DNA of 60,000 nt from Peribacillus asahii (GCF_004006295.1 NZ_CP026095.1:92501-152500); one strand, 5' to 3'. Counted from the stretch's first letter, positions 21,781 through 34,669 are shown. Notes: generated by a model from the sequence alone, not told the origin. Program-made: numbers and translations.

Positions 21781-21809
21781 ATGCAATTTTTATACCAATC
21801 GTGTATAAT
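21781..21809 (+). promoter_or_regulatory. Probable main promoter of rpoBC
   Basis: TATAAT at 21804-21809 with ATGCAA at 21781-21786 (17-bp spacer). The -35 is poor by SigA standards. The same TATGCAATTTTT segment stands at the same distance from TATAAT upstream of infA (46062-46091), suggesting a genuine shared element. Confidence 0.5.
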
Positions 21810-21861
21810 AATTGTATGAAATGGAAAAAATATATAAATAATAGTTCGTTTTATGAGAAAT

Positions 21862-21895
21862 AGTGGTTTTTAAAGCAAAAACCATTTTCTTTTTG
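21862..21895 (+). terminator. Attenuator-like terminator in the rpoB leader
   Basis: AGTGGTTTTT (21862-21871) pairs with AAAAACCATT (21877-21886) and is followed by TTCTTTTTG. It lies between the rpoB promoter and the rpoB start, so it would reduce read-through into rpoBC unless antitermination occurs. A second small hairpin (GAAAGT/ACTTTC) follows near 21902-21917. Confidence 0.65.
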
Positions 21896-21963
21896 TCTAT
21901 GGAAAGTAACAACTTTCTGTGGCAAATTGAACCTTATAACGCTTGATTTAAGGGGTGAATCAG

Positions 21964-24900
21964 TTGACAGGTCAACTAGTTCAGTATGGACGACACCGCC
22001 AACGTAGAAGTTATGCAAGAATCAGCGAAGTTTTAGAGCTTCCAAATCTTATTGAGATTCAAACAGCTTCTTACCAATGGTTTCTAGATGAAGGACTTCG
22101 AGAAATGTTTCAAGATATTTCTCCAATCGAGGACTTTACAGGTAACTTATCACTTGAATTTATTGATTACAGCTTGGCTGAACCTAAGTATCCAGTAGAA
22201 GAATCAAAAGAGCGTGATGTTACGTATTCAGCACCTCTTCGTGTAAAGGTACGCCTTGTTAATAAAGATACAGGTGAAGTAAAAGACCAAGATGTTTTCA
22301 TGGGTGACTTCCCATTGATGACAGAAACAGGAACATTCATTATTAATGGTGCTGAACGTGTTATCGTTTCTCAGTTAGTACGCTCTCCAAGTGTGTATTA
22401 CAGTGGGAAAATGGATAAAAACGGGAAGCGCGGCTTTACAGCAACGGTTATTCCAAACCGTGGTGCATGGCTTGAATATGAAACAGATGCAAAAGATGTT
22501 GTGTATGTAAGAATCGATCGTACGCGAAAATTACCAGTTACGGTATTGATGCGTGCGCTAGGCTTTGGTACTGATCAAGAAATTATTGATTTAATCGGTG
22601 ACAATGAATATTTACGCAACACGCTTGAAAAAGACAATACAGAAAGTGTAGAAAAAGCTTTGCTTGAGATTTATGAGCGTCTTCGTCCAGGTGAACCACC
22701 GACAGTCGAAAATGCTAAAAGTCTGTTGATTTCTCGCTTCTTTGACCCAAAACGATATGATTTAGCGAACGTAGGTCGTTATAAAATAAACAAAAAGCTA
22801 CACATTAAAAATCGTCTATTCGGACAACGTATTGCCGAAACGTTAATTGATCCGGAAACAGGAGAAATTATCGTTGAAAAAGGCACGATGTTAGATCGAC
22901 GTATTTTAGATAAAATCTTGCCTCATCTTGAAAATGGCATTGGTTTTAAAACATATCACCCAACTGGTGGCGTAGTAGAAGATGAAACATTGCTTCAACC
23001 AATTAAAATATACGCACCAAATGATCCTGATGGTGAAAAAGTTATTAATGTAATTGGTAATGCTTATGTAACGGAAGAAGTGAAGCATATTACACCTGCT
23101 GATATTCTTTCTTCTATTAGTTATTTCTTTAACTTATTACATGGTGTAGGGATTACAGATGATATTGACCACTTAGGAAATCGTCGTTTACGCTCTGTTG
23201 GTGAACTTCTACAGAACCAATTTAGAATTGGATTATCTCGTATGGAGCGTGTTGTTCGTGAGAGAATGTCTATCCAAGATACAAACACGATTACACCACA
23301 GCAGCTAATTAATATTCGTCCAGTTATTGCGTCAATTAAAGAATTCTTTGGTAGTTCTCAGCTTTCTCAATTCATGGACCAAACGAATCCGCTTGCTGAA
23401 TTGACACACAAACGTCGTCTTTCTGCACTAGGACCTGGTGGTTTGACGCGTGAACGCGCTGGTTTTGAAGTGCGTGACGTTCACTACTCTCACTATGGTC
23501 GTATGTGTCCAATTGAAACGCCTGAGGGTCCAAACATTGGGTTGATTAACTCATTGTCTAGTTATGCGAAAGTGAATCCATATGGTTTCATTGAAACGCC
23601 ATATCGCCGAGTGGATCCAGAAACAGGGAAAATCACAAATCAAATTGATTACTTAACAGCAGATGAAGAAGATAACTATGTAGTCGCTCAAGCGAATGTA
23701 CGTCTATCTGATGATGGGTCATTCCTTGATGAAGGCATTGTAGCTCGTTTCCGTGGTGAAAACACTGTAGTTCCGCGCGATCGTGTCGATTACATGGACG
23801 TATCTCCTAAGCAAGTTGTATCAGCTGCGACAGCATGTATTCCGTTCTTAGAAAACGATGACTCCAACCGTGCTTTAATGGGAGCGAACATGCAACGTCA
23901 AGCTGTTCCATTAATGCAGCCTGAAGCGCCGCGAGTAGGTACAGGTATGGAGTACGTATCAGCTAAAGACTCTGGTGCAGCTGTTATTTGTAAACACCCT
24001 GGTATCGTTGAACACGTAGAAGCTCGCGAAATTTGGGTTCGACGTGTATCAGAAGTAGACGGTCAAGAAGTGAAGGGGAACCTTGATAAATACCGTTTAT
24101 TGAAATTTATTCGTTCTAACCAAGGAACGTGCTATAACCAACGCCCAATTGTTAGCATAGGAGACAAAGTTGTAAAAGGTGAAATCCTTGCCGATGGTCC
24201 TTCAATGGAAAAAGGTGAGTTAGCGCTTGGACGCAACGTACTTGTTGCCTTCATGACATGGGATGGATATAACTATGAGGATGCCATCATCATGAGTGAA
24301 CGTTTAGTAAAAGATGATGTGTATACATCGATTCATATTGAAGAGTATGAATCAGAGTCTCGTGATACAAAATTAGGACCGGAAGAAATTACACGTGATA
24401 TTCCGAACGTTGGGGAAGATGCCCTTCGTAACCTTGATGAGCGTGGAATTATCCGTGTTGGTGCAGAAGTAAAAGACGGAGATCTACTAGTAGGGAAAGT
24501 AACACCTAAAGGGGTTACAGAACTAACAGCAGAAGAACGCTTACTTCATGCAATTTTTGGTGAAAAAGCTCGTGAAGTTCGAGATACATCTCTTCGTGTG
24601 CCTCACGGCGGCGGCGGAATCGTCTTGGATGTTAAAGTATTTAACAGAGAAGATGGTGACGAACTTCCACCGGGTGTAAACCAACTAGCGCGTGTGTATA
24701 TCGTACAAAAACGTAAAATTCATGAAGGGGATAAAATGGCCGGTCGCCATGGTAATAAAGGGGTTATCTCCCGAATCCTTCCTGAAGAAGATATGCCGTA
24801 TTTACCGGATGGCACACCAGTTGACATCATGTTAAATCCACTGGGCGTACCTTCACGTATGAACATTGGTCAAGTACTTGAGCTACACTTAGGTATGGCC

Positions 24901-25545
24901 GCTCGTGCTCTTAATATTCACGTTGCTTCTCCTGTATTCGATGGAGCAACTGAAGATGATGTTTGGGAAACAATTGAAGAAGCTGGTATGGCTCGTGATG
25001 CGAAAACCGTATTATATGACGGACGTTCAGGAGAACCATTTGACAATCGTGTATCCGTAGGTGTCATGTATATGATTAAACTTGCGCACATGGTTGACGA
25101 TAAGCTTCATGCTCGTTCAACTGGACCATACTCTCTTGTTACGCAGCAACCGCTTGGTGGTAAAGCACAATTCGGTGGACAGCGTTTCGGTGAGATGGAG
25201 GTTTGGGCACTTGAAGCATATGGTGCCGCGTATACACTTCAAGAAATTCTTACTGTTAAATCGGATGATGTTGTTGGTCGTGTGAAAACATACGAAGCAA
25301 TTGTTAAAGGCGAGAATGTTCCAGAACCAGGTGTACCTGAATCGTTCAAAGTATTGATTAAGGAACTTCAAAGCTTAGGATTAGATGTTAAAATCATGAA
25401 CTCTGAAGATCGAGAAATTGAGATGCGAGATTTAGAGGATGAGGATGACGCTAATCAGTCAGACGTATTAAACATGGAATCTGATACAAAAGAGATGGTT
25501 GCTTCTGAAGTAGGAGCACAATCTAGCTCAGTTACTACAGATTAA
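21964..25545 (+). CDS. rpoB: RNA polymerase beta subunit
   Basis: A 1193-residue catalytic subunit, the same length as in B. subtilis. The start is TTG 21964, correctly spaced after AAGGGGTGA; a GTG at 21955 lies inside that site. The rifampicin pocket [28 protein letters not shown] has wild-type residues throughout. The conserved [15 protein letters not shown] and the C-terminal [18 protein letters not shown] are intact. The acidic C-terminal tail (about 1150-1193) is usual in Bacillus. rpoC follows after a 158-bp gap with a stable hairpin. Confidence 0.99.
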   Translation: MTGQLVQYGRHRQRRSYARISEVLELPNLIEIQTASYQWFLDEGLREMFQDISPIEDFTGNLSLEFIDYSLAEPKYPVEESKERDVTYSAPLRVKVRLVNKDTGEVKDQDVFMGDFPLMTETGTFIINGAERVIVSQLVRSPSVYYSGKMDKNGKRGFTATVIPNRGAWLEYETDAKDVVYVRIDRTRKLPVTVLMRALGFGTDQEIIDLIGDNEYLRNTLEKDNTESVEKALLEIYERLRPGEPPTVENAKSLLISRFFDPKRYDLANVGRYKINKKLHIKNRLFGQRIAETLIDPETGEIIVEKGTMLDRRILDKILPHLENGIGFKTYHPTGGVVEDETLLQPIKIYAPNDPDGEKVINVIGNAYVTEEVKHITPADILSSISYFFNLLHGVGITDDIDHLGNRRLRSVGELLQNQFRIGLSRMERVVRERMSIQDTNTITPQQLINIRPVIASIKEFFGSSQLSQFMDQTNPLAELTHKRRLSALGPGGLTRERAGFEVRDVHYSHYGRMCPIETPEGPNIGLINSLSSYAKVNPYGFIETPYRRVDPETGKITNQIDYLTADEEDNYVVAQANVRLSDDGSFLDEGIVARFRGENTVVPRDRVDYMDVSPKQVVSAATACIPFLENDDSNRALMGANMQRQAVPLMQPEAPRVGTGMEYVSAKDSGAAVICKHPGIVEHVEAREIWVRRVSEVDGQEVKGNLDKYRLLKFIRSNQGTCYNQRPIVSIGDKVVKGEILADGPSMEKGELALGRNVLVAFMTWDGYNYEDAIIMSERLVKDDVYTSIHIEEYESESRDTKLGPEEITRDIPNVGEDALRNLDERGIIRVGAEVKDGDLLVGKVTPKGVTELTAEERLLHAIFGEKAREVRDTSLRVPHGGGGIVLDVKVFNREDGDELPPGVNQLARVYIVQKRKIHEGDKMAGRHGNKGVISRILPEEDMPYLPDGTPVDIMLNPLGVPSRMNIGQVLELHLGMAARALNIHVASPVFDGATEDDVWETIEEAGMARDAKTVLYDGRSGEPFDNRVSVGVMYMIKLAHMVDDKLHARSTGPYSLVTQQPLGGKAQFGGQRFGEMEVWALEAYGAAYTLQEILTVKSDDVVGRVKTYEAIVKGENVPEPGVPESFKVLIKELQSLGLDVKIMNSEDREIEMRDLEDEDDANQSDVLNMESDTKEMVASEVGAQSSSVTTD

Positions 25546-25559
25546 TGAACAGATAATGA

Positions 25560-25595
25560 CTTTAACAGGTAGCCATATCGTGCTGCCTGTTAAAG
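25560..25595 (+). promoter_or_regulatory. Stable 14-bp hairpin between rpoB and rpoC
   Basis: CTTTAACAGGTAGC (25560-25573) and GCTGCCTGTTAAAG (25582-25595) pair along 14 bp with one G-U and an 8-nt loop. No T tract follows, so it is not a standard terminator. An RNase processing site or mRNA stabiliser is possible. Confidence 0.6.
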
Positions 25596-25703
25596 CCTCA
25601 TTCATATAATGGTTGATGATCGTGAGAGAAATCTTGCGTTATGATTGTTTATGTAGATAAGCAATAAGGGTAAAACCTGGAGATTAAAAGGGAGGTAGGC
25701 CCC

Positions 25704-28700
25704 TTGCTAGACGTTAATAATTTTGAGTATATGAAGATTGGTCTTTCTTCACCAGACAAGATTCGTTCTTGGTCACATGGAGAAGTGAAAAAACCTGAAA
25801 CAATTAACTATCGTACATTAAAGCCAGAAAAAGATGGTTTATTCTGCGAAAGAATCTTTGGTCCACAGAAAGACTGGGAATGTCACTGTGGTAAATACAA
25901 ACGTGTTCGTTATAAAGGTGTAGTCTGTGATCGTTGTGGCGTAGAAGTGACTCGATCAAAAGTTCGTCGTGAACGTATGGGTCATATTGAACTAGCTGCT
26001 CCTGTATCACATATTTGGTACTTTAAAGGTATTCCAAGCCGTATGGGACTTGTATTAGATATGTCTCCTCGTGCACTAGAAGAAGTTATTTACTTTGCTT
26101 CTTATGTTGTAACAGAAACAGGCGATACAACTTTAGAAAAGAAACAACTGCTTTCTGAAAAAGAGTATCGTGCATACCGCGAGAAATACGGGAAGAAATT
26201 CCAAGCTGCTATGGGTGCTGAAGCTATTAAGAAGCTTCTTCAAGATATTGATACGGAAAAAGAAGTAGAAGCGTTGAAGGAAGAGTTAAAAACGGCTCAA
26301 GGGCAACGTAGAACTCGTGCGATTAAACGATTAGAAGTGTTAGAAGCGTTCCGTAATTCTGGTAATGAACCTTCATGGATGATTTTAGATGTTCTGCCGG
26401 TTATTCCGCCAGAGCTTCGCCCAATGGTTCAACTAGATGGTGGTCGTTTCGCGACATCTGATTTAAATGATTTATATCGTCGTGTAATTAACCGAAATAA
26501 TCGTTTGAAACGATTATTAGATCTTGGAGCACCAAGCATTATCGTTCAAAACGAAAAACGTATGCTGCAGGAAGCTGTTGATGCATTGATTGATAATGGC
26601 CGTCGTGGTCGTCCAGTAACAGGACCAGGTAATCGTCCATTGAAATCATTATCTCACATGTTAAAAGGTAAACAAGGACGATTCCGTCAAAACCTTCTTG
26701 GTAAACGTGTGGACTACTCTGGTCGTTCAGTTATCGTTGTAGGGCCTAACTTGAAAATGTATCAATGTGGTTTACCAAAAGAAATGGCGATTGAATTATT
26801 CAAGCCATTCGTTATGAAGGAGCTTGTTCAAAAAGGTTTAGCACATAATATTAAATCAGCTAAACGTAAGATTGAACGTTTCTCTCCTGAAATTTGGGAC
26901 GTATTAGAAGAAGTAATCAGAGAACATCCTGTATTGCTGAACCGTGCCCCAACGCTGCACAGACTTGGTATTCAAGCGTTTGAACCAACGCTAGTAGAAG
27001 GTCGTGCGATTCGCCTGCATCCACTTGTATGTACAGCATACAACGCCGATTTCGATGGTGACCAAATGGCCGTTCACGTACCATTGTCTTCAGAAGCGCA
27101 AGCAGAAGCACGCATGCTAATGTTAGCTGCTCAAAACATCTTGAATCCAAAAGACGGAAAACCAGTCGTAACGCCATCTCAGGATATGGTATTAGGGAAC
27201 TACTACCTAACATTAGAACGAGAAGGTGCAATGGGCGAGGGAATGGTCTTTAAAGATACAAATGAGGCATTACTTGCTTACCAAAATGGTTATGTCCACC
27301 TGCATTCTCGTTGTGCAGTGCAAGCTTCTTCTTTAAACAACCAAACGTTTACAGAAGAGCAAAATAATCAGCTGTTATTAACAACAGTTGGGAAATTAGT
27401 ATTTAATGAAATTTTACCGAATTCGTTCCCATACATTAACGAGCCAACTCGTTATAACTTAGAAACGAAAACACCGGAAAAATATTTTGTGGACAAAGGC
27501 GCTAATATTCTAGAATTGATTAAAGCACAGCCAGTGATTGATCCATTTAAGAAAAAATATCTTGGAAATATCATTGCGGAAGTATTTAAACGTTTCAAAA
27601 TTACAGAAACATCCAAAATGCTTGATCGCATGAAAGATCTTGGATTCAAATATTCTACAAAAGCCGGTATTACGGTTGGTGTAGCAGATATCGTTGTATT
27701 AGGTGAAAAGCAAGGAATTATTGATGAAGCACAACAAAAAGTGGATAACGTATTAAAACAATTCAGACGTGGTTTAATCACAGAAGATGAGCGTTATGAC
27801 CGCGTTATTGCGATTTGGAGTGCGGCAAAAGATACAATCCAATCTAAACTGATGGATTCCTTAGACCGTCGTAACCCAATCTTTATGATGAGTGATTCCG
27901 GTGCCCGTGGTAACGCCTCTAACTTTACGCAGCTTGCGGGTATGCGTGGATTGATGGCCAACCCGGCTGGTCGAATTATTGAGTTACCGATTAAGTCAAG
28001 TTTCCGTGAAGGTTTAACGGTATTAGAATACTTCATCTCTACTCACGGTGCGCGTAAAGGTCTTGCCGATACAGCACTAAAAACTGCCGATTCTGGTTAC
28101 TTAACTCGTCGTTTAGTAGATGTAGCGCAAGATGTTATCATTCGTGATGACGATTGTGGTACAGATCGCGGCTTGAAAATTTCTGCTTTAAGAGAAGGTA
28201 CAGAAATTATTGAAGCACTTGAAGAGCGTTTAGTTGGACGTTATGCAAGAAAAGCGATTAAACACCCAGAAACGGATGAAGTTATTGTTCCAGAGAATGG
28301 TTTAATCACAGAAGATCTTGCAAACTATATTGAATCTCTAGGTATTGAAACAGTATGGATTCGTTCTGCCTTTACGTGTAACACAAGCCATGGTGTATGT
28401 AAAAAATGTTATGGTCGTAACTTAGCAACGGGTCAAGCAGTTGAAGTCGGAGAGGCAGTTGGTACAATTGCCGCACAATCAATTGGTGAACCAGGTACTC
28501 AGTTAACGATGCGTACATTCCATACAGGTGGGGTTGCCGGAGACGATATTACTCAAGGTTTACCTCGTATTCAGGAGATTTTTGAAGCGAGAAATCCAAA
28601 AGGTCAAGCGATTATCTCTGAGATTGAAGGTACAGTTGTTTCAATCAATGAGATTCGTGATAAACAACAGGAAATTGTGATTCAAGGGGCTGTCGAGTCT

Positions 28701-29297
28701 CGTACGTATACGGCACCATATACAGCACGTCTAAGAGTGAAAGTCGATTCACATGTACGTCGAGGCGAAGAGTTAACAGAAGGTTCCATCGATCCAAAAG
28801 AATTGTTGAAAGTCACAGATGTGTTAACTGTTCAAGAATATCTATTGCATGAAGTACAAAAAGTATATCGTATGCAAGGGGTAGAAATTGGTGACAAACA
28901 TATCGAAGTAATGGTTAGACAGATGCTTCGCAAAGTTCGTGTCTTAGATGCGGGTGAAACAGAAGTTCTTCCAGGAACATTACTAGATGTACATCAATTT
29001 ACGCTTGCCAATACAGAAGCGTTAATGAACGGTAAATTACCAGCAACGGGACGTCCAGTTCTGTTAGGTATTACAAAGGCATCTCTTGAAACAGATTCTT
29101 TCTTGTCTGCAGCATCGTTCCAAGAAACAACAAGAGTCTTAACAGACGCTGCAATTAAAGGAAAACGCGATGAATTATTAGGCTTGAAGGAAAATGTTAT
29201 TATTGGTAAGTTAATCCCTGCGGGTACAGGTATGCTTCGTTACCGCAAAGCACAGCCTGTAGTTGCTGAGGATGAAGAAACAGTTACAGTAGACTAA
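25704..29297 (+). CDS. rpoC: RNA polymerase beta' subunit
   Basis: A 1197-residue catalytic subunit. Zinc site 1 ([20 protein letters not shown]) lies near residues 60-78, the Mg-binding [12 protein letters not shown] near 447-458, and zinc site 2 is formed by DDCGTD and [11 protein letters not shown]. The trigger-loop region [16 protein letters not shown] is complete. The start is TTG after GGGAGG. A terminator lies just behind the stop. Confidence 0.99.
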   Translation: MLDVNNFEYMKIGLSSPDKIRSWSHGEVKKPETINYRTLKPEKDGLFCERIFGPQKDWECHCGKYKRVRYKGVVCDRCGVEVTRSKVRRERMGHIELAAPVSHIWYFKGIPSRMGLVLDMSPRALEEVIYFASYVVTETGDTTLEKKQLLSEKEYRAYREKYGKKFQAAMGAEAIKKLLQDIDTEKEVEALKEELKTAQGQRRTRAIKRLEVLEAFRNSGNEPSWMILDVLPVIPPELRPMVQLDGGRFATSDLNDLYRRVINRNNRLKRLLDLGAPSIIVQNEKRMLQEAVDALIDNGRRGRPVTGPGNRPLKSLSHMLKGKQGRFRQNLLGKRVDYSGRSVIVVGPNLKMYQCGLPKEMAIELFKPFVMKELVQKGLAHNIKSAKRKIERFSPEIWDVLEEVIREHPVLLNRAPTLHRLGIQAFEPTLVEGRAIRLHPLVCTAYNADFDGDQMAVHVPLSSEAQAEARMLMLAAQNILNPKDGKPVVTPSQDMVLGNYYLTLEREGAMGEGMVFKDTNEALLAYQNGYVHLHSRCAVQASSLNNQTFTEEQNNQLLLTTVGKLVFNEILPNSFPYINEPTRYNLETKTPEKYFVDKGANILELIKAQPVIDPFKKKYLGNIIAEVFKRFKITETSKMLDRMKDLGFKYSTKAGITVGVADIVVLGEKQGIIDEAQQKVDNVLKQFRRGLITEDERYDRVIAIWSAAKDTIQSKLMDSLDRRNPIFMMSDSGARGNASNFTQLAGMRGLMANPAGRIIELPIKSSFREGLTVLEYFISTHGARKGLADTALKTADSGYLTRRLVDVAQDVIIRDDDCGTDRGLKISALREGTEIIEALEERLVGRYARKAIKHPETDEVIVPENGLITEDLANYIESLGIETVWIRSAFTCNTSHGVCKKCYGRNLATGQAVEVGEAVGTIAAQSIGEPGTQLTMRTFHTGGVAGDDITQGLPRIQEIFEARNPKGQAIISEIEGTVVSINEIRDKQQEIVIQGAVESRTYTAPYTARLRVKVDSHVRRGEELTEGSIDPKELLKVTDVLTVQEYLLHEVQKVYRMQGVEIGDKHIEVMVRQMLRKVRVLDAGETEVLPGTLLDVHQFTLANTEALMNGKLPATGRPVLLGITKASLETDSFLSAASFQETTRVLTDAAIKGKRDELLGLKENVIIGKLIPAGTGMLRYRKAQPVVAEDEETVTVD

Positions 29298-29310
29298 TAA
29301 CCATTGAGGT

Positions 29311-29391
29311 TGGCTCAATAAAGGAAGGCAAGATCATTCACTTTAAAATAAAGTAGAATGACTTAGCAGACTTTATTGAGTCAGCTTTTTA
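29311..29391 (+). terminator. Terminator after rpoC (nested hairpin)
   Basis: GGCTCAATAAAG (29312-29323) pairs with CTTTATTGAGTC (29371-29382). Inside it a second helix forms from TCATTCACTTTA and TAAAGTAGAATGA. T5 follows at 29386-29390. The long two-part stem is unusual for a terminator. Confidence 0.7.
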
Positions 29392-29512
29392 AAGGTTATG
29401 TCAAACGTGAGTATTTCATGGAATTATAGTTTAAATAGGTCGAAAATGAAGAGTCATATAGCATAGTCTTTAAAATAAGGAAAACATTTGCTAAAAAACT
29501 TTTCAAAAGAAG

Positions 29513-29542
29513 TTGACACCAATTGTTAAAAGGTGATAATAT
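29513..29542 (+). promoter_or_regulatory. Promoter of rplGB and the str operon
   Basis: TTGACA at 29513-29518 and TAATAT at 29537-29542 with an 18-bp spacer; TGA directly before the -10 gives an extended element. Confidence 0.8.
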
Positions 29543-29589
29543 AGCAAAGGTGCTCCTACGTTACCTTGTAACTCTGGAGGATATAGACC

Positions 29590-29838
29590 ATGTCTTATGA
29601 AAAAGTAATGCAGGCAAAGTCTGTGGTTATAGGAACGAAACAAACAGTGAGAGCTCTGAAACACAATTTGATTCAAGAGATTATCATTGCTCGAGATGCG
29701 GATATTTACTTGACAGCGCGCGTTGTTGAAACTGCTACTGAGTTGAATGTTCCGATCACATATGTTGATTCGATGAAAATGCTTGGAAAAGCATGCAGTA
29801 TAGATGTCGGAGCAGCAACTGTTGCCCTAAAAAAGTAA
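29590..29838 (+). CDS. rplGB: YbxF/RplGB, L7Ae-family kink-turn RNA-binding protein
   Basis: An 82-residue L7Ae/L30e-fold protein. The family binds kink-turn RNA; B. subtilis YbxF associates with ribosomes during growth. The conserved core ALKHNLIQEIIIARDAD and the C-terminal loop with KACSID are visible. ATG follows GGAGG. It is the first gene of the unit leading into rpsL, the same place as in B. subtilis. Confidence 0.95.
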   Translation: MSYEKVMQAKSVVIGTKQTVRALKHNLIQEIIIARDADIYLTARVVETATELNVPITYVDSMKMLGKACSIDVGAATVALKK

Positions 29839-29917
29839 ACTCGTTTTTGCATAACAATTGCAAGGACTTTGTTTTTACCCATTTATGAACCACCTGGATG
29901 TGTGGTACTAGGAATGA

Positions 29918-30364
<447 letters not shown>

Positions 30365-30408
30365 TCTAAAACTTAAAATATGATTTTCTTTGAAAGGAGG
30401 AAAAATTA

Positions 30409-30879
30409 ATGCCTCGTAAAGGACCTGTTTCAAAAAGAGATGTATTACCAGATCCAATTTATAATTCAAAACTTGTGACTCGTTTAATCAACAAAATGAT
30501 GGTTGATGGACAAAGAGGTAAATCACAAAAAATTCTTTACTCTGCATTCGATCTTATTAAAGAACGTACTGGCAATGAACCAATCGAAGTGTTTGAACAA
30601 GCACTTAAAAACATCATGCCTGTATTAGAAGTTAGAGCACGCCGTGTAGGTGGTGCTAACTACCAAGTACCAGTTGAGGTGCGTCCAGACCGCCGTTCAA
30701 CTCTAGGTCTTCGTTGGTTAGTAAACTACTCTCGTCTTCGTGGAGAAAAAACGATGGAAGAGCGTTTAGCTTCTGAAATCATGGATGCAGCTAACAACAC
30801 TGGTGCATCAGTTAAGAAACGTGAAGATACACACAAAATGGCAGAAGCGAACAAAGCATTCGCTCACTACCGTTGGTAA
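30409..30879 (+). CDS. rpsG: Ribosomal protein S7
   Basis: A 156-residue protein that starts assembly of the 30S head and binds 16S rRNA 3' domain. The opening [27 protein letters not shown] and the helical core RGGARYV-like [17 protein letters not shown] are typical. AAAGGAGG lies before the ATG. It lies between rpsL and fusA as in every str operon. Confidence 0.98.
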   Translation: MPRKGPVSKRDVLPDPIYNSKLVTRLINKMMVDGQRGKSQKILYSAFDLIKERTGNEPIEVFEQALKNIMPVLEVRARRVGGANYQVPVEVRPDRRSTLGLRWLVNYSRLRGEKTMEERLASEIMDAANNTGASVKKREDTHKMAEANKAFAHYRW

Positions 30880-30926
30880 GATTAAATACTATAAAATTAA
30901 ATTCATAGAAGGAAGGAGAAAGACAA

Positions 30927-33005
30927 ATGGCAAGAGAGTTCTCCTTAGCAAATACTCGTAATATCGGGATCATGGCTCACATTGATGCTGGTAAAACGAC
31001 AACTACAGAACGTATTCTTTATTACACTGGTAAAATCCATAAAATTGGTGAAACGCACGAAGGTGCTTCACAAATGGACTGGATGGAACAAGAGCAAGAA
31101 CGCGGAATTACAATTACATCTGCTGCAACAACTGCACAATGGAACGGTAACCGTATCAACATTATCGATACTCCAGGTCACGTTGACTTCACTGTTGAAG
31201 TTGAGCGTTCTCTACGTGTTCTTGATGGAGCTGTAGCTGTTCTTGATGCGCAATCAGGTGTTGAGCCTCAAACTGAAACAGTTTGGCGTCAAGCAACAAC
31301 TTACGGAGTACCACGTATTGTATTCGTAAACAAAATGGATAAAATGGGTGCAGACTTCTTATATTCTGTAGGAACTCTACACGATCGCCTTCAAGCGAAC
31401 GCTCACCCAATCCAATTACCAATTGGTGCTGAAGATAACTTCTCAGCAATCATTGACTTAGTAGAAATGAAAGCAACTTTCTACGGCAATGATCAAGGTA
31501 CTGATATCACAGAAGGTGAAATTCCTGCAGAACATCTTGAATTAGCTCAAGAATACCGCGAGAAATTAATCGAAGGTGTTGCTGAAGTTGATGAAGAGTT
31601 AATGGAAAAATACCTAGGTGGAGAAGAAATTACAGTTGAAGAGCTTAAAGCGGCAATCCGTAAAGCGACAATCGCTGTTGAATTCTATCCAGTAATCTGT
31701 GGTACTGCTTTCAAGCATAAAGGTGTACAACCAATGCTAGATGCCGTTATCGACTATCTTCCAGCTCCAACTGATGTACCTTCTATTAAAGGTACTCTTC
31801 CTGATAGCGAAGAAGAAGTTGAGCGTCATTCAAGCGATGAAGAGCCATTCTCAGCACTTGCATTTAAAGTAATGACGGATCCATATGTAGGGAAACTTAC
31901 ATTCTTCCGTGTATACTCTGGTACATTGCAATCTGGTTCTTACGTAATCAACTCTACAAAAGGTAAACGTGAGCGTGTTGGACGTATCCTTCAAATGCAT
32001 GCAAACAGCCGTGAAGAAATCTCTGAAGTATACGCAGGAGATATCGCAGCTGCAGTAGGTTTGAAAGATACTACAACAGGTGACACTCTATGTGATGACA
32101 AAAACCAAGTTATTCTTGAGTCTATGGTCTTCCCAGAGCCAGTTATCTCGCTTTCTGTTGAACCAAAATCAAAAGCTGACCAAGACAAAATGTCTCAAGC
32201 TTTACAAAAACTACAAGATGAAGATCCAACATTCCGTGCGCATACTGACCAAGAAACAGGTCAAACAATTATCGCTGGTATGGGTGAACTTCACTTAGAT
32301 ATCCTTGTTGACCGTATGCGTCGTGAATTTAAGGTAGAAGCGAACGTAGGTGCTCCTCAAGTAGCTTACCGTGAAACATTCCGTGCATCAGCACAAGTTG
32401 AAGGTAAATTCGTACGTCAATCTGGTGGTCGTGGACAATTTGGTCACGTGTGGATCGAGTTCTCTCCAAACGAAGAAGGAAAAGGCTTCGAATTTGAAAA
32501 TGCTATCGTCGGTGGTGTTGTACCACGTGAATACATCCCTGCAGTTCAAGCTGGTCTAGAAGACTCTCTTGATCGCGGTGTACTTGCTGGATACCCTCTT
32601 ATCGATATTAAAGCAAAACTTTTCGACGGATCATACCATGATGTTGACTCCAATGAAATGGCGTTTAAAATTGCCGCATCTATGGCACTTAAAAATGCAG
32701 TATCTAAATGTCAACCGGTTATCCTTGAACCAATTATGAAAGTAGAAGTTGTTATTCCGGAAGAATACATGGGAGATATCATGGGTGATGTTACATCACG
32801 TCGTGGCCGTGTAGAAGGTATGGAAGCTCGCGGTAACACGCAAGTTGTTAAAGCAATGGTTCCACTATCTGAAATGTTCGGATATGCAACATCTCTACGT
32901 TCTAATACACAAGGACGCGGAACATTCTCTATGCACTTCGATCACTATGAAGAAGTACCAAAGAGCATTTCTGAAGAAATTATCAAAAAAAATAAAGGTG
33001 AATAA
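30927..33005 (+). CDS. fusA: Elongation factor G
   Basis: A 692-residue translational GTPase for translocation and ribosome recycling. The G domain has the P-loop AHIDAGKTT, switch [10 protein letters not shown] and NKMD; domains II to V follow to the C-terminus, with the domain IV tip [13 protein letters not shown]. No fusidic-acid-type change is obvious. Strong GGAAGGAG site before the ATG; tuf follows after a hairpin-containing gap. Confidence 0.98.
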   Translation: MAREFSLANTRNIGIMAHIDAGKTTTTERILYYTGKIHKIGETHEGASQMDWMEQEQERGITITSAATTAQWNGNRINIIDTPGHVDFTVEVERSLRVLDGAVAVLDAQSGVEPQTETVWRQATTYGVPRIVFVNKMDKMGADFLYSVGTLHDRLQANAHPIQLPIGAEDNFSAIIDLVEMKATFYGNDQGTDITEGEIPAEHLELAQEYREKLIEGVAEVDEELMEKYLGGEEITVEELKAAIRKATIAVEFYPVICGTAFKHKGVQPMLDAVIDYLPAPTDVPSIKGTLPDSEEEVERHSSDEEPFSALAFKVMTDPYVGKLTFFRVYSGTLQSGSYVINSTKGKRERVGRILQMHANSREEISEVYAGDIAAAVGLKDTTTGDTLCDDKNQVILESMVFPEPVISLSVEPKSKADQDKMSQALQKLQDEDPTFRAHTDQETGQTIIAGMGELHLDILVDRMRREFKVEANVGAPQVAYRETFRASAQVEGKFVRQSGGRGQFGHVWIEFSPNEEGKGFEFENAIVGGVVPREYIPAVQAGLEDSLDRGVLAGYPLIDIKAKLFDGSYHDVDSNEMAFKIAASMALKNAVSKCQPVILEPIMKVEVVIPEEYMGDIMGDVTSRRGRVEGMEARGNTQVVKAMVPLSEMFGYATSLRSNTQGRGTFSMHFDHYEEVPKSISEEIIKKNKGE

Positions 33006-33046
33006 TTGATTTTCATACTTTATTAAAGTATAACTACTTATGTAAG

Positions 33047-33077
33047 CTGTGATGGAAGAATTTTTCTTCTGTCACAG
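33047..33077 (+). promoter_or_regulatory. 14-bp hairpin between fusA and tuf
   Basis: CTGTGATGGAAGAA (33047-33060) folds onto TTCTTCTGTCACAG (33064-33077) with a 3-nt loop and two G-U pairs. No T tract follows. It may slow RNases or set the tuf/fusA ratio; no second promoter for tuf is evident. Confidence 0.6.
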
Positions 33078-33123
33078 AACTATATACTTAATATTATTCG
33101 TAAATTTAAGGAGGAATTCCCTA

Positions 33124-34311
33124 ATGGCTAAAGAAAAATTTGATCGTTCAAAACCACACGTTAACGTTGGAACAATTGGTCACGTTGACCATGGTAAAAC
33201 TACTTTAACAGCTGCTATCACAACTGTACTTGCAAAATCAGGTGGTGCAGAAGCACGCGCTTATGACCAAATCGATGGTGCTCCAGAAGAAAGAGAACGT
33301 GGTATCACAATCTCTACTGCACACGTTGAGTACGAAACTGCTAACCGTCACTACGCACACGTTGACTGCCCAGGACACGCTGACTATGTTAAAAACATGA
33401 TTACTGGTGCTGCTCAAATGGACGGCGGTATCTTAGTAGTATCTGCTGCTGATGGCCCAATGCCACAAACTCGTGAGCACATCCTTCTTTCTCGTCAAGT
33501 AGGTGTACCTTACCTTGTTGTATTCATGAACAAATGTGACATGGTAGACGATGAAGAACTTCTTGAATTAGTAGAAATGGAGATCCGTGATCTTCTTTCT
33601 GAATACGATTTCCCTGGTGATGATATCCCAGTTATCAAAGGTTCTGCTCTTAAAGCTCTTGAAGGAGACGCTGCTTGGGAAGAAAAAATTCACGAATTAA
33701 TGAACGCTGTTGATGAGTACATCCCAACACCAACTCGTGATACTGATAAAGACTTCATGATGCCAGTTGAGGACGTATTCTCAATCACTGGACGTGGAAC
33801 AGTTGCTACAGGACGTGTTGAGCGTGGACAAATCAAAGTCGGTGACGTAATCGAAATCATCGGTCTTTCTGAAGAGCCAAAATCAACTACTGTAACAGGT
33901 GTTGAAATGTTCCGTAAACTTCTTGACTATGCTGAAGCTGGTGATAACATCGGTGCACTTCTTCGTGGTGTAGCTCGTGAAGATATCCAACGTGGACAAG
34001 TACTTGCTAAACCAGGTTCAATCACTCCACACACTAAATTTAAAGCTGAAGTTTATGTTCTTTCAAAAGAAGAAGGTGGACGTCACACTCCATTCTTCTC
34101 TAACTACCGTCCTCAGTTCTACTTCCGTACAACTGACGTAACTGGTATCTGTAACTTACCTGAAGGCGTAGAAATGGTTATGCCTGGTGACAACATCGAA
34201 ATGACTGTTGAATTGATCGCTCCAATCGCTATCGAAGAGGGTACTAAATTCTCTATCCGTGAGGGTGGACGTACTGTAGGCGCTGGCGTAGTTGCTACAA
34301 TCACTGAGTAA
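33124..34311 (+). CDS. tuf: Elongation factor Tu
   Basis: A 395-residue GTPase that brings aminoacyl-tRNA to the ribosome. GHVDHGKTT (P-loop), DCPGHADY and NKCD are complete. The ATG 33124 follows AAGGAGGAA; an in-frame upstream ATG at 33049 falls in the intergenic hairpin and is not used. Codon use is strongly biased to preferred codons, as expected for the most abundant protein. It ends the str operon at a strong terminator. Confidence 0.99.
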   Translation: MAKEKFDRSKPHVNVGTIGHVDHGKTTLTAAITTVLAKSGGAEARAYDQIDGAPEERERGITISTAHVEYETANRHYAHVDCPGHADYVKNMITGAAQMDGGILVVSAADGPMPQTREHILLSRQVGVPYLVVFMNKCDMVDDEELLELVEMEIRDLLSEYDFPGDDIPVIKGSALKALEGDAAWEEKIHELMNAVDEYIPTPTRDTDKDFMMPVEDVFSITGRGTVATGRVERGQIKVGDVIEIIGLSEEPKSTTVTGVEMFRKLLDYAEAGDNIGALLRGVAREDIQRGQVLAKPGSITPHTKFKAEVYVLSKEEGGRHTPFFSNYRPQFYFRTTDVTGICNLPEGVEMVMPGDNIEMTVELIAPIAIEEGTKFSIREGGRTVGAGVVATITE

Positions 34312-34351
34312 TTATAACAATGGTTTGTAAAATAGGAAGGGACGCCTTCTG

Positions 34352-34388
34352 AAAGGGCCAGACAGGACGCTGTCTGGCCTTTTTTATT
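34352..34388 (+). terminator. Terminator after tuf
   Basis: GGCCAGACAG (34356-34365), GACG loop, CTGTCTGGCC (34370-34379), then T6. It is the strongest hairpin of the str operon. Confidence 0.95.
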
Positions 34389-34640
34389 GTATAGGAAACT
34401 AGTATAAGTACTTAGAAGCTATGAGTTAAAATGAAGTGCGGCTGTATTGTATGTAGCCCAGCTCGTCGATTTATACTCTATACTCTGTTCAATAGATAAA
34501 GGTAAAGAGTAACATCCCCTTCTAGTTCCACTTTTCTTATATGTGTCTTATTTTCCTTTATATCTATATAAATAACTTTACATAAAAAGTTTTATTTATT
34601 AATAGAAGAAACTGGTTTTAAAGTTGTTGTGAACTAACAC
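34389..34640 (+). other. Gene-free stretch before the S10 promoters
   Basis: About 250 A/T-rich bases. I see no coding frame, repeat, operator or further promoter here. The S10 operon promoters begin at 34641. Confidence 0.6.
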
Positions 34641-34669
34641 TTGATAAGAGGACTATATCTATGTATAAT
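34641..34669 (+). promoter_or_regulatory. S10 operon promoter, upstream copy
   Basis: TTGATA at 34641-34646, 17-bp spacer, TATAAT at 34664-34669. First of two tandem promoters 68 bp apart. Confidence 0.82.

Noticed and set aside
23341..23460. Possible rifampicin-resistance change in rpoB
   Set aside because: All residues of the rifampicin pocket visible in [21 protein letters not shown] match the sensitive B. subtilis sequence.
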